In this document: positions 43,548-52,181 of the stretch, piece after piece
Layout of the letters: the number at the start of each line of letters is the position of its first letter
Position numbering within the stretch: the first letter of the stretch is position 1
Assembly: GCA_028339155.1 (NCBI GenBank)
Contig: JAOLBK010000007.1
Coordinates: 1 to 64,000 of the forward strand
Source: Litorivicinus sp.
Lineage (GTDB): Bacteria; Pseudomonadota; Gammaproteobacteria; Pseudomonadales; Litorivicinaceae
Direction: 5' to 3'
Length of the DNA: 64,000 nt
Notes under the pieces: model-generated
Told to the model about the DNA's origin: nothing
The model's database searches: none
What the model saw: only the letters and a program-made list of their open reading frames with translations
Program-made: the position numbers and the translations under genes

Positions 43548-44221
43548 CGGAAACACAGCAGATAGAGGCTTACCTGAACGAACATCCAGAATTTTTTGTC
43601 GATCATCCATACTTAATTACGGCACTAAAAATTCCCCTCGACACGGGGCCTGCAATTTCATTGATCGAATACCAACTAAGAAAACTTAGGGATCAAGTCA
43701 AACATCTTGAACGTGAGAACGATCATATGATTGAAGTTGCTCGAATTAATAGCGTGCTCTTCGAAAAAACTAGGGGTTTGGTGCTCGCGTTACTCGGTGC
43801 ACGGAATCTCCATGATCTGTCGATTGCACTCGACGAACAATTAGGCCGGAGCTTTGACATACCAGTCGTCCGCTTACTTCTGTCAGATCAGTTCGAGATC
43901 CAAGATGGCCTCAACTTAATACGATCAATTACGAGTCGGTCCCTCGAGGATGGGGGAGATTTTGCGGAAGCAATATCTAGCAAAGAATCTTGGGTCGGAC
44001 GTGTGACACAAAGTCATAAAAAGGCGCTTTTTGGAAACGACACTACCGATATTGCCAGTTGCGCAACTTTGGGGTTAGTCCGTGGACATACCTACGGGTT
44101 ATTAGTCCTTGGACATCCAGATGCCGAGCATTTTCAATCCAATCAAGACACCTTATTCCTAGATCATATCGGTGAGGCATTGGCGATGATTTTACCGCGT
44201 CTTCTGCCAGAAACCAATTAA
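43544..44221 (+). CDS. DUF484 family protein
   Basis: A 225-residue cytoplasmic protein, GTG start overlapping the dapF stop. It starts 'IEAYLNEHPEFFVDHPYLITALKIP', then a coiled coil at residues about 45-66, and a GAF-like domain to the end ('GHPDAEHFQSNQDTLFLDHIGEALA'). This is the DUF484 family, which sits between dapF and xerC in many Gammaproteobacteria. Function unknown. Confidence 0.9.
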   Translation: MTETQQIEAYLNEHPEFFVDHPYLITALKIPLDTGPAISLIEYQLRKLRDQVKHLERENDHMIEVARINSVLFEKTRGLVLALLGARNLHDLSIALDEQLGRSFDIPVVRLLLSDQFEIQDGLNLIRSITSRSLEDGGDFAEAISSKESWVGRVTQSHKKALFGNDTTDIASCATLGLVRGHTYGLLVLGHPDAEHFQSNQDTLFLDHIGEALAMILPRLLPETN

Positions 44222-44223
44222 TC

Positions 44224-45117
44224 ATGGAACTTGGCTCTTTTGTCCGCGCCTATTTGGAAGGTATGCGCCAAACGCAGAGACACCAGCCAAAAACAGTGGA
44301 AGCGTATACCAGAGATCTAAATCAAATCACTGAGTTTATCGGCCATGACTGTGCGCTCAAAGATATTGACACTATGAGCATCATAAATTGGGTACGTATC
44401 CTCAGCAGCAGAAATATTGGTGGTCGCTCTATTAGTCGGAAACTCTCAGCCCTGCGCGGGATGTTTCAAGACGCCATTAATAAAAAGCTGATTACATCAA
44501 ACCCAGCAGTAGATATTCGAGCTCCAAAAACTGGGAAACATTTACCCCACGCACTGAGTCCCGACTCCATGAGCCGGCTGCTTGATGCAGCCTACGATCA
44601 ATCCGATCCTGAGGCCGTTCGTGACCAAGCAGTGTTTGAATTACTTTACTCGTCGGGGTTGCGCTTGAACGAAGCGTTAAGCCTTAAAATGAGAGTTGTG
44701 CATGATCTTCGTGGGGAAATCCGAATTCTAGGGAAAGGCGGCAAAGAGCGTATCGTGCCGGTGGGCAACGTCGCCATCCGAGCGATTAATCATTGGCTTG
44801 AAGTACGTTCTGCACTAGATCACGGCCTAACTGACCGTCTTTTTCTCTCGAAAAAAGGCAGCCCGCTGAGTGCTCGTACCTTGCAGCGCCGGCTTGAGGT
44901 TAGAGCAATCAAAGTGGGTATTGATCAGCATGTGCATCCCCACGCGCTCAGACATTCTGCTGCCACACACTTATTGGAATCCTCAGGTGACCTGAGAGCA
45001 GTTCAAGAATTTTTGGGGCACGCAAGCCTCTCAACTACTCAGATATACACTCACCTTGACTTTCAGCATCTTGCCGAGGTTTACGATAAAACACACCCAA
45101 GAGCAAAGCTAAAATGA
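44224..45117 (+). CDS. xerC: tyrosine recombinase XerC
   Basis: A 297-residue recombinase for resolving chromosome dimers with XerD at dif. Catalytic residues visible: Arg147 ('SSGLRLNEAL'), Lys171 ('LGKGGKER'), His240 and Arg243 ('HPHALRHSAATHLL'), His266 ('FLGHASLS') and Tyr275 ('TQIYTHLD'). Position after dapF/DUF484 supports XerC rather than XerD. The next gene starts inside its stop (ATGA). Confidence 0.94.
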   Translation: MELGSFVRAYLEGMRQTQRHQPKTVEAYTRDLNQITEFIGHDCALKDIDTMSIINWVRILSSRNIGGRSISRKLSALRGMFQDAINKKLITSNPAVDIRAPKTGKHLPHALSPDSMSRLLDAAYDQSDPEAVRDQAVFELLYSSGLRLNEALSLKMRVVHDLRGEIRILGKGGKERIVPVGNVAIRAINHWLEVRSALDHGLTDRLFLSKKGSPLSARTLQRRLEVRAIKVGIDQHVHPHALRHSAATHLLESSGDLRAVQEFLGHASLSTTQIYTHLDFQHLAEVYDKTHPRAKLK

Positions 45118-45806
45118 TCAGAGACATTAGAGCCCTCACCTTCGATCTCGACAATACGTTGTGGGAAACCGATATTTCCATCCTAAACGCAGAAGCTGTA
45201 ATGGCTAGTCACCTCCGCAATCTCGCCCCCGAAGCCTGGATGGCCGACTTCACTTTGGAAAATTTTCGAAAGATCCGGGCATTAGTGGAAACAAATCATA
45301 GCGAGATCAGTCATAATTTTTCGGCGGTTCGCCGGAAAACACTTGCCCTATGGTTTCAATCAAAAGGAGCTAAAGTATCCCAATCTGAAGATCTGGCTGA
45401 TGAGGGATTCCGTGCATTTTATCGAGAGAGGCAAAACGTCACTCCCTATGCAGATGCAGAAAGCACACTCGAGGCTCTTGCAAGAAAATATCCGATTGGT
45501 GCGATCACAAACGGCAACGCCGATGTCATGGAAATGTCATTGGGACGCTTTTTCCAATTCTCTCTACAAGCACAGGAATTCCCTAAGGCGAAGCCACATC
45601 CAATGATGTTCAAAGAGGCGCTAACTCGATTTGCGATTGAACCGCACCACTGTCTCCATATTGGAGATAATCTCGAGCATGACATCGTCGGAGCTCAGGC
45701 AGCTGGAATGAAAGCGGCCTGGATTAACACTCGCCAACACTCTGCTGCTCATGTTATTGCAGATATTACAATTGAATCACTACGTGATTTACTAAAGTAT
45801 CTTTAG
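45114..45806 (+). CDS. HAD-family phosphatase, YigB-like
   Basis: A 230-residue HAD hydrolase. Motif I is 'TFDLDNTLW' (the nucleophile Asp and its partner), motif II 'AITNGN', motif III Lys in 'PKAKPHP', motif IV 'HIGDNLEHDIVGA'. E. coli YigB dephosphorylates FMN to riboflavin, and it occupies the same place after xerC, so that is the most likely activity; the substrate was not tested here. It ends overlapping the convergent dehydrogenase gene by 3 bases. Confidence 0.88.
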   Translation: MIRDIRALTFDLDNTLWETDISILNAEAVMASHLRNLAPEAWMADFTLENFRKIRALVETNHSEISHNFSAVRRKTLALWFQSKGAKVSQSEDLADEGFRAFYRERQNVTPYADAESTLEALARKYPIGAITNGNADVMEMSLGRFFQFSLQAQEFPKAKPHPMMFKEALTRFAIEPHHCLHIGDNLEHDIVGAQAAGMKAAWINTRQHSAAHVIADITIESLRDLLKYL

Positions 45807-46762
45807 GCTACCCGATTGATGGGGGCACCTTCAAAAAATGCTTCTAAATTCCCTTGCAAGATATCTACAATACGCTGCCGCGACTCGCGGCTTGCCCAAG
45901 CCGAATGAGGTGTTATGACCAAATTAGGATGCGCGCACGCCAAAAGCCTAGACTCCAGCGAGGGAGGCTCGACGGTAAGCACGTCAAGTCCCGCACCGCC
46001 AAGATGGCCAGATTCAAGAGCATCACAAAGCGCATCCTCATCAACCAGCCCACCTCGAGCTGTATTGATGAGAAACGAGCCAGGCTTCATTCGAGCAAAT
46101 GCTTTCTCGTTCATCATTTTCTCAGTTTCAGCATTCAATAACCCGTGCAAACTTATGAAATCTGACTGTTCCAACAACAAGTCAAAACTAACACGCTGCG
46201 GACCATTGGTGTATTTCACACCATCTCGACTCATGACCAAAACCCGCATTCCAAAAGCCTCAGCCAGCTTACCGACAGCTTTTCCAAGCTCCCCGTAACC
46301 AATAAGGCCCAGAGTTCTACCTGACAGATCAAGAATCGGATAATCCATGAGGCAAAACATGGGGCTGGCTTGCCAAATTCCAGCCTTAACCTCATTTCGA
46401 TAACGCTCGGCCTGAGTTGCAACCATCAGCATCAACATCATGGTGTGCTGACTTACTGAAGATGTGCCATAAGCAGTGACGTTGCATACCACAACATCAT
46501 GGTCTACCGCGGCGGACTTATCCACATTATCTGTTCCAGTCGCCGCAACAAGAATTAACTTTAAGTCTTTCGCTTGTTCAAAGTGTTCGCGAAGAAACCT
46601 CACTTTATTGAGGATCACTACCTCAAATCCAGCAATATACTCGGCGATCAAATCTGGCGATGTGGCATCGTAAGTAACGAATTCAGAAGTGGCCGAAGCA
46701 AGTTGGTCGAAATCGAGTTCAGCAGGCTTCATAGACTGATAATCAAGAAATACTGCGCGCAC
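45803..46762 (-). CDS. D-2-hydroxyacid dehydrogenase (hydroxypyruvate/glycerate type)
   Basis: A 319-residue NAD(P)-dependent enzyme. It has the Rossmann motif 'GLIGYGELGKAVG' (about residues 153-165), the substrate Arg in 'NTARGGLVDE', Glu in 'LTVEPP' and catalytic His in 'TPHSAWAS'. The family includes glycerate dehydrogenase/hydroxypyruvate reductase; exact substrate not resolved from sequence. A coupling to formate/C1 or serine metabolism is possible but only inferred. It is downstream of amtB, past the terminator. Confidence 0.85.
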   Translation of the reverse strand: MRAVFLDYQSMKPAELDFDQLASATSEFVTYDATSPDLIAEYIAGFEVVILNKVRFLREHFEQAKDLKLILVAATGTDNVDKSAAVDHDVVVCNVTAYGTSSVSQHTMMLMLMVATQAERYRNEVKAGIWQASPMFCLMDYPILDLSGRTLGLIGYGELGKAVGKLAEAFGMRVLVMSRDGVKYTNGPQRVSFDLLLEQSDFISLHGLLNAETEKMMNEKAFARMKPGSFLINTARGGLVDEDALCDALESGHLGGAGLDVLTVEPPSLESRLLACAHPNLVITPHSAWASRESRQRIVDILQGNLEAFFEGAPINRVA

Positions 46763-46808
46763 GTTATTTTCTCTTTTGAGGATGAAGAACGAGTTTAACG
46801 CTTTTGAT

Positions 46809-46834
46809 TAAAAAAAAGGCGGCCAAAGCCGCCT
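46809..46834 (-). terminator. intrinsic terminator for amtB
   Basis: A perfect 7-bp stem AGGCGGC (46817-46823) / GCCGCCT (46828-46834) with a 4-base loop. On the minus strand it is followed by a run of eight T (the A-run at 46810-46817), 24 bases after the amtB stop. It is a textbook rho-independent terminator. Confidence 0.93.
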
Positions 46835-46857
46835 AAACTTACTTTCCTTTGGGAAGG

Positions 46858-48126
46858 TTAAGAACGCTTAAACTCTGGATAGGCCTCATTGCCGCAATCA
46901 ACAAGGTCAAGGCCCAAATATTCCTCTTCTTCGGTTACGCGAATCCCCATCACTACCTTAATGATTCCCCACACAATCAAAGAAGCAATAAAGGTGAATC
47001 CGAAGATAGAAACGATACCTAGAATTTGGCCACTAACAGTCGCGTCACCGTTAGATAGCAATACCGCAAACAAGCCCCAAATACCGACGACACCGTGGAC
47101 AGAGATAGCACCGACGGGATCATCAATTTTGATGCGGTCGAATGCAATAATTGAGAATACAACCAAAACACCTCCAATCGCACCAATCATCGTTGCAAGA
47201 GGTGCTGTTGGAGCAAGTGGCTCTGCTGTAATAGCGACTAGACCAGCCAAGGCACCGTTCAAGGTCATCGAAAGATCAGCCTTACCAAATAAGATTTTAG
47301 CGATCAATGCGGCTGCAATCGCACCCCCGGCTGCGGCCATATTTGTATTCAAGAAAACCTGAGCAACAGCATTTGATTCGTCAACATTTGACACCTTAAG
47401 CTCAGATCCACCGTTAAATCCAAACCAACCAAGCCAAAGAATAAATGTACCCAGTGTTGCTAAGGGCATATTAGCGCCCGGAATCGCATTGATTTGACCA
47501 TTCGGGCCATATTTACCTTTCCGCGCGCCAAGAACTATGACACCAGCCAATGCTGCTGCAGCTCCGCACATGTGGACAATACCTGAGCCTGCAAAGTCGC
47601 TGAATCCGGCTTCTGATAAGAAACCACCGCCCCAACTCCATGACCCTTGAATTGGATAAATAAAACCAGTGAAAATGACTGAGAACGCTAAAAAGGCGAA
47701 CAGCTTCATTCTTTCAGCAACCGCACCCGAAATAATTGACATTCCGGTCGCGACAAATACGACTTGAAAAAAGAAGTCCGAGCGCCCTGCATAATAAGGA
47801 GCATCGTCTCCACCAGCCAGAACCGTATCGGCCGTATTCTCTTCACCAATAAGAAATCCTAGGTCTGGAATTACACCGCCCCAACTGTCATTGATGTACA
47901 TCAAGTTGTATCCAATAGCGAGATACATGACTGAAGCGATCGAATACAGCAAAATATTCTTAGTTAAAATTGTAGTAGTGTTTTTGGTACGCACCAATCC
48001 GGCTTCAAGCATTGCGAAGCCGGCTGCCATCCACATAACAAAGGCGCCCATGAGTAAGAAATAAAACGTATCAAGTGCATAAGCTAGTTGGGCTAATTCG
48101 CCGCCTAGGGTAGCTAAATCGTTCAC
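46858..48126 (-). CDS. amtB: ammonium transporter AmtB
   Basis: A 422-residue transporter with 11-12 helices. The twin-His pore pair is visible in 'GSGIVHMCGAAAALAG' (near residue 190) and 'AISVHGVVGIWG' (near 340). 'DFFFQVVFVATGMSIISGAVAERMK' and the N-terminal 'MAAGFAMLEAGLVRTKNTTTILTKN' are the other standard motifs. It moves ammonia/ammonium inward and is gated by GlnK. It follows glnK by 44 bases in the same direction and has its own terminator. Confidence 0.95.
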   Translation of the reverse strand: MNDLATLGGELAQLAYALDTFYFLLMGAFVMWMAAGFAMLEAGLVRTKNTTTILTKNILLYSIASVMYLAIGYNLMYINDSWGGVIPDLGFLIGEENTADTVLAGGDDAPYYAGRSDFFFQVVFVATGMSIISGAVAERMKLFAFLAFSVIFTGFIYPIQGSWSWGGGFLSEAGFSDFAGSGIVHMCGAAAALAGVIVLGARKGKYGPNGQINAIPGANMPLATLGTFILWLGWFGFNGGSELKVSNVDESNAVAQVFLNTNMAAAGGAIAAALIAKILFGKADLSMTLNGALAGLVAITAEPLAPTAPLATMIGAIGGVLVVFSIIAFDRIKIDDPVGAISVHGVVGIWGLFAVLLSNGDATVSGQILGIVSIFGFTFIASLIVWGIIKVVMGIRVTEEEEYLGLDLVDCGNEAYPEFKRS

Positions 48127-48170
48127 AATGACTCTCCTGCGAAGTTTGTCGTTGACCGAATGGTTTAAAT

Positions 48171-48566
<396 letters not shown>

Positions 48567-48577
48567 CTATTGCTTCT

Positions 48578-48594
48578 TGCAGATCACGTGCCAA
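48578..48594 (-). promoter_or_regulatory. sigma-54 promoter of glnK-amtB
   Basis: On the minus strand TTGGCACGTGATCTGCA matches the sigma-54 consensus (TGGCACG-N4-TTGCA) with GG and GC separated by exactly 10 bases. The transcript should start about 12 bases downstream, leaving a leader of roughly 60 bases before glnK. NtrC-dependent control is expected. Confidence 0.85.
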
Positions 48595-48646
48595 CCAATC
48601 ACTTCGCAGGAGATTGCGGGCTAGGGCGGGGGAGGCCCCACAAAAA

Positions 48647-48663
48647 AGCACCGAAATTGCGCA
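48647..48663. promoter_or_regulatory. NtrC-like binding site(s) upstream of glnK
   Basis: AGCACCGAAATTGCGCA matches the NtrC dyad TGCACC-N5-GGTGCA at about 13 of 17 positions. A second, weaker dyad overlaps it just to the right (about 48658-48674). Both lie about 55-80 bases upstream of the sigma-54 promoter, a normal enhancer distance. Nitrogen-limitation control of glnK-amtB follows from this. Confidence 0.6.
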
Positions 48664-48769
48664 CACTTGGCACTGTAACGACTTTCTGAGCACCAGAATA
48701 GTGCGAATATGCGTAGATGATTTTTTTGTAACTGCCCTTATCATTAAGAGTGAACAGAAGGAGCTCATA

Positions 48770-49015
48770 ATGTTTGATCGCGATACGCTTAATGAAATGG
48801 CCACGAGAATTTCCGAAGCTTTACCGGAACCAGCCCGTAAAATGCAGAAGCAATTCAAGAATCAAGTAGAAGAAATGATTACTCAGGGCTTGAAAGATTT
48901 AAAGGTAGTGACACGTGAAGACTTTGAGCGTCAAAATGAAAAACTCTCCAAAGCCGAGGCTAAATTAGCAGAACTTGAAATCCGCATCACACAATTTGAA
49001 AAAACAAATACGTAG
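48770..49015 (+). CDS. ubiK: ubiquinone biosynthesis accessory factor UbiK
   Basis: An 81-residue helical protein. The ATG at 48770 has GAAGGAG upstream; earlier in-frame starts are not supported. The sequence 'FDRDTLNEMATRISEALPEPARKMQKQFKNQVEEMITQGL' and the C-terminal coiled coil ('REDFERQNEKLSKAEAKLAELEIRITQ') define the BMFP/YqiC family, now UbiK, which helps the Ubi complex in aerobic ubiquinone synthesis. It is divergent from glnK. Confidence 0.9.
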   Translation: MFDRDTLNEMATRISEALPEPARKMQKQFKNQVEEMITQGLKDLKVVTREDFERQNEKLSKAEAKLAELEIRITQFEKTNT

Positions 49016-49056
49016 CAGATGACCCAGTCAAATAATTTCAGATTCAGCAGAAAATG

Positions 49057-49072
49057 CTGTATATATATACAG
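49057..49072 (+). promoter_or_regulatory. LexA (SOS) box at the dnaE2 start
   Basis: CTGTATATATATACAG is a perfect CTGT-N8-ACAG LexA site, one base before the dnaE2 ATG. A promoter TTCAGA (49037-49042)-N17-TATATA (49060-49065) overlaps it, which would put the transcript start at about the ATG. Repression by LexA would therefore block the promoter directly. Confidence 0.9.
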
Positions 49073-49073
49073 T

Positions 49074-52000
49074 ATGTTTGCCGAACTTTGTTGTTACTCG
49101 AATTTCAGTTTTTTGACTGGAGCATCGCATCCAGAAGAATACGTTCGTGAAGCAAAAAAACTTAACTACCAAGGACTCGGGATTACTGACGAGGCATCTG
49201 TCTCGGGCTCAGTGAGAGCGCATTTAGAAGCAACAGCGTGTCAAATATCACTTATACATGGCGCCTATTTTCAAACCGAAGAACGTATTGAAATCACCCT
49301 TTTTGCGCCAACACGTGAGGCCTGGGGAGAACTTTGTCAAATAATTTCCCTCGCTAGGCGCCGTGCAAACAAAGGAAACTACCAGATTGCCACTCAAGAC
49401 TTGATCGGTCGGGCAAACACATTGCTATGCCTTTGGCACCCAGATCCACAGAACCACAAATGGACAGAACAAACTCAGGCTATCCAACACGCTTTCCAAG
49501 GGCGTTTTTGGATCGCGGCACACCTTCCTGAGTTTGGGGGCCAAGCAGAACTGGCTGAACGTTTAGATCGTATGGCATTCGAGTCGAATCTACCCATTGT
49601 AGCGACACAACGTCCGTTGATGCACTCCCGAAAACGCTTGAAATTGCAGCATACGCTCACGGCTATTCGCCTCAACAGCGCACTCTCTAATGTCGTAGAT
49701 CAACTGGAGCGCTCGAGCGAACGCTCGCTGCTAAACTTCGATGCACTGACCTTACGCTATCCAGCACCATGGCTGCATGAATCACTGAATATTTTGGATA
49801 GGCTCGAATGGTCTCTTTCAGAACTGCGTTACGAATACCCAAAAGAAATCTGTCCGCCCCATTACTCGTCAGAACAACAATTTTTATTGGATCTTGTGGA
49901 GGAAGGCGCAAAAAAACGCTGGCCAAAAGAAGTGCCAAAAAATATTCAGGACTTAATTCACAAAGAATTGATGCTAATAAAAGATTTAGATTATACCTGC
50001 TTCTTCTTAACCGTTCATGACATTGTTGCCTATGCTCGGTCACAGAATATTCTCTGCCAAGGACGAGGGTCCGCTGCTAATTCAGTGGTGTGCTATTGCC
50101 TCTTTATTACAGAAGTAGACCCCAGCCAAGTTTCTGTCTTATTTGAACGATTCATATCCAAAGAAAGGAACGAACCACCAGACATCGACGTAGATTTTGA
50201 ACACCATAGACGAGACGAGGTTATCAACTATATTTATCAAAAATACTCCAAAGAGCGTGCAGCATTAGCAGCAGCTGTCATCACCTACAAAAAGCGCTCG
50301 GCCATCCGTGACGTAGGTAAGGCGCTAGGCATGCCTCCAGATCTCACTAGAACACTTTCAGGCAGTCTTGCTTGGTGGGATGAGCAAGGAACAATGAATC
50401 TGCGATTTGCAGAACTTGGCATTGATCCTCATAGCCAAAAAATGCAACAACTCATCGAACTGGTCAACACGCTAATCGGCTTTCCAAGACACTTAACACA
50501 GCACTCAGGAGGCTTTGTGATTTCTCAAGGGCCTTTATCTGAACTCTGCCCTATCGAAACCACCACTATGGGAGCACGCACCTGCCTGCAATGGGACAAG
50601 AATGATATTGACGCGTTAGGCCTTCTGAAAGTAGACATTCTGGCGCTTGGAACATTGACTGCGATCCGCGAAAGTCTTGGTCTGGCACAAACGTTTTATA
50701 AACACTATCAACCTACTTCTGGAGTTTTTGCAAACCCACCTAAGTCTATCGCAGACATTCCACCAGAAGATCCGGCTGTATACGACATGCTCTCTCGAGG
50801 TGATGCGGTCGGCGTATTTCAGGTCGAATCTAGAGCGCAACTTGCGATGTTGCCAAGGCTCAAACCTCGTACATATTATGATTTGGTAGTGCAAGTCGCC
50901 ATAGTCAGACCCGGTCCAATTCAAGGCGACATGGTACATCCCTATTTGAGGCGACGTGAAGGGATTGAGCCCAAAGATCTTGAACCAACAGAAATTTCAG
51001 TAATCCTAAATCGCACTTTGGGAGTACCAATCTTTCAAGAACAAGTTATCCAACTAGTCATGGTCGCTGCCGACTTTAGCGCTGGAGAAGCGGATGCTTT
51101 GCGGCGAGCCATGGCCAGTTGGAAGGGCGGAAAAGGCCTATCACATTTTCATGAGAAAATACTGTCTGGAATGCGCGCGCGAGGATACGACGATGTCTTT
51201 GCAGATCGATTGTGTAACCAGATTGAAGGATTTGGAAAATATGGCTTTCCGGAGTCTCATGCAGCAAGCTTTGCATTACTTGTGTATATATCCGCCTGGC
51301 TCAAATGTCACTTACCAGCTGCTTTTTACTGCGGTCTCCTCAATGCACAGCCCATGGGCTTTTACACACCATCACAGCTCCTGCAGGATGCCATACGAAA
51401 AGGAGTTCAGGTCCGACCAATCGATGTAAATCATTCTGAATGGTTCTCAACACTGGAAGATAGCCTCAAAGGACCAGTAATTCGCCTTGGCCTTCACCTC
51501 ATTAAGGGATTCAAAAAACAAGCAGCAATAGATCTACTGAATGCGCGAGTGCAATCTTTTGTTAGCCTGAATGACTTTCGGTATCGAACAGAGCTATCCA
51601 AAGGAGATCTCGAAGTTTTAGCACACGCACATGCATTCAGAACATTGACCAACAATAGATTCGATAGTTTTTGGCAATTAGGCGATCACGAATCACAGTT
51701 GCCGCTGTTCCGAGCTTTAACCCCACCAGACGAGTTATATCGACCCAGAGAACCAGTTCTTGGGGAAACTCTAATAGCGGACTTCAGCTCCACTAGGCTG
51801 TCATTGGAAGCCCATCCAATGGGACTTCTTCGAATCAAAACACCATTCAAAAACTGTAAACGCTCATCAGAGTTACTCTGTTTATCACAAGATCTCAATC
51901 TGAACGTTTGGGTGGCCGGAATTGTAGCAGCCAAGCAACGCCCAGGATCTGCATCAGGAGTCGTCTTCATTACCCTTGAAGATGAAGAAGGTCACATTAA

Positions 52001-52181
52001 CTGCATCGTCTGGCCAAAAATTGTTGAGCGATTCCACAATATAATTTTACAAAGCCGGCTACTCAAAATTCGCGGCTCTATACAAGAAAAAAAAGGAGTG
52101 ATTCATATCGTCGCAAACGAACTACAAGATGCCTCTCTGTGGCTCGGGAAATTAATCCCAAGTTCACGACATTTTCACTGA
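49074..52181 (+). CDS. dnaE2: error-prone DNA polymerase III alpha, DnaE2/ImuC
   Basis: A 1035-residue polymerase. It starts 'MFAELCCYSNFSFLTGASHPEEYVREAKKL' (DnaE2-type PHP domain), has the catalytic 'PDIDVDFEHHRRDEVINYIYQKY' and 'GRGSAANSVVCYCL', and ends 'SSRHFH' like other DnaE2. It lacks the extra C-terminal part of DnaE1. DnaE2 makes mutagenic bypass synthesis during the SOS response, usually with ImuA/ImuB. These partners are not next to it here. Its last 7 bases overlap the convergent TolC-like gene. There is no ribosome-binding site before the ATG. Confidence 0.93.
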   Translation: MFAELCCYSNFSFLTGASHPEEYVREAKKLNYQGLGITDEASVSGSVRAHLEATACQISLIHGAYFQTEERIEITLFAPTREAWGELCQIISLARRRANKGNYQIATQDLIGRANTLLCLWHPDPQNHKWTEQTQAIQHAFQGRFWIAAHLPEFGGQAELAERLDRMAFESNLPIVATQRPLMHSRKRLKLQHTLTAIRLNSALSNVVDQLERSSERSLLNFDALTLRYPAPWLHESLNILDRLEWSLSELRYEYPKEICPPHYSSEQQFLLDLVEEGAKKRWPKEVPKNIQDLIHKELMLIKDLDYTCFFLTVHDIVAYARSQNILCQGRGSAANSVVCYCLFITEVDPSQVSVLFERFISKERNEPPDIDVDFEHHRRDEVINYIYQKYSKERAALAAAVITYKKRSAIRDVGKALGMPPDLTRTLSGSLAWWDEQGTMNLRFAELGIDPHSQKMQQLIELVNTLIGFPRHLTQHSGGFVISQGPLSELCPIETTTMGARTCLQWDKNDIDALGLLKVDILALGTLTAIRESLGLAQTFYKHYQPTSGVFANPPKSIADIPPEDPAVYDMLSRGDAVGVFQVESRAQLAMLPRLKPRTYYDLVVQVAIVRPGPIQGDMVHPYLRRREGIEPKDLEPTEISVILNRTLGVPIFQEQVIQLVMVAADFSAGEADALRRAMASWKGGKGLSHFHEKILSGMRARGYDDVFADRLCNQIEGFGKYGFPESHAASFALLVYISAWLKCHLPAAFYCGLLNAQPMGFYTPSQLLQDAIRKGVQVRPIDVNHSEWFSTLEDSLKGPVIRLGLHLIKGFKKQAAIDLLNARVQSFVSLNDFRYRTELSKGDLEVLAHAHAFRTLTNNRFDSFWQLGDHESQLPLFRALTPPDELYRPREPVLGETLIADFSSTRLSLEAHPMGLLRIKTPFKNCKRSSELLCLSQDLNLNVWVAGIVAAKQRPGSASGVVFITLEDEEGHINCIVWPKIVERFHNIILQSRLLKIRGSIQEKKGVIHIVANELQDASLWLGKLIPSSRHFH

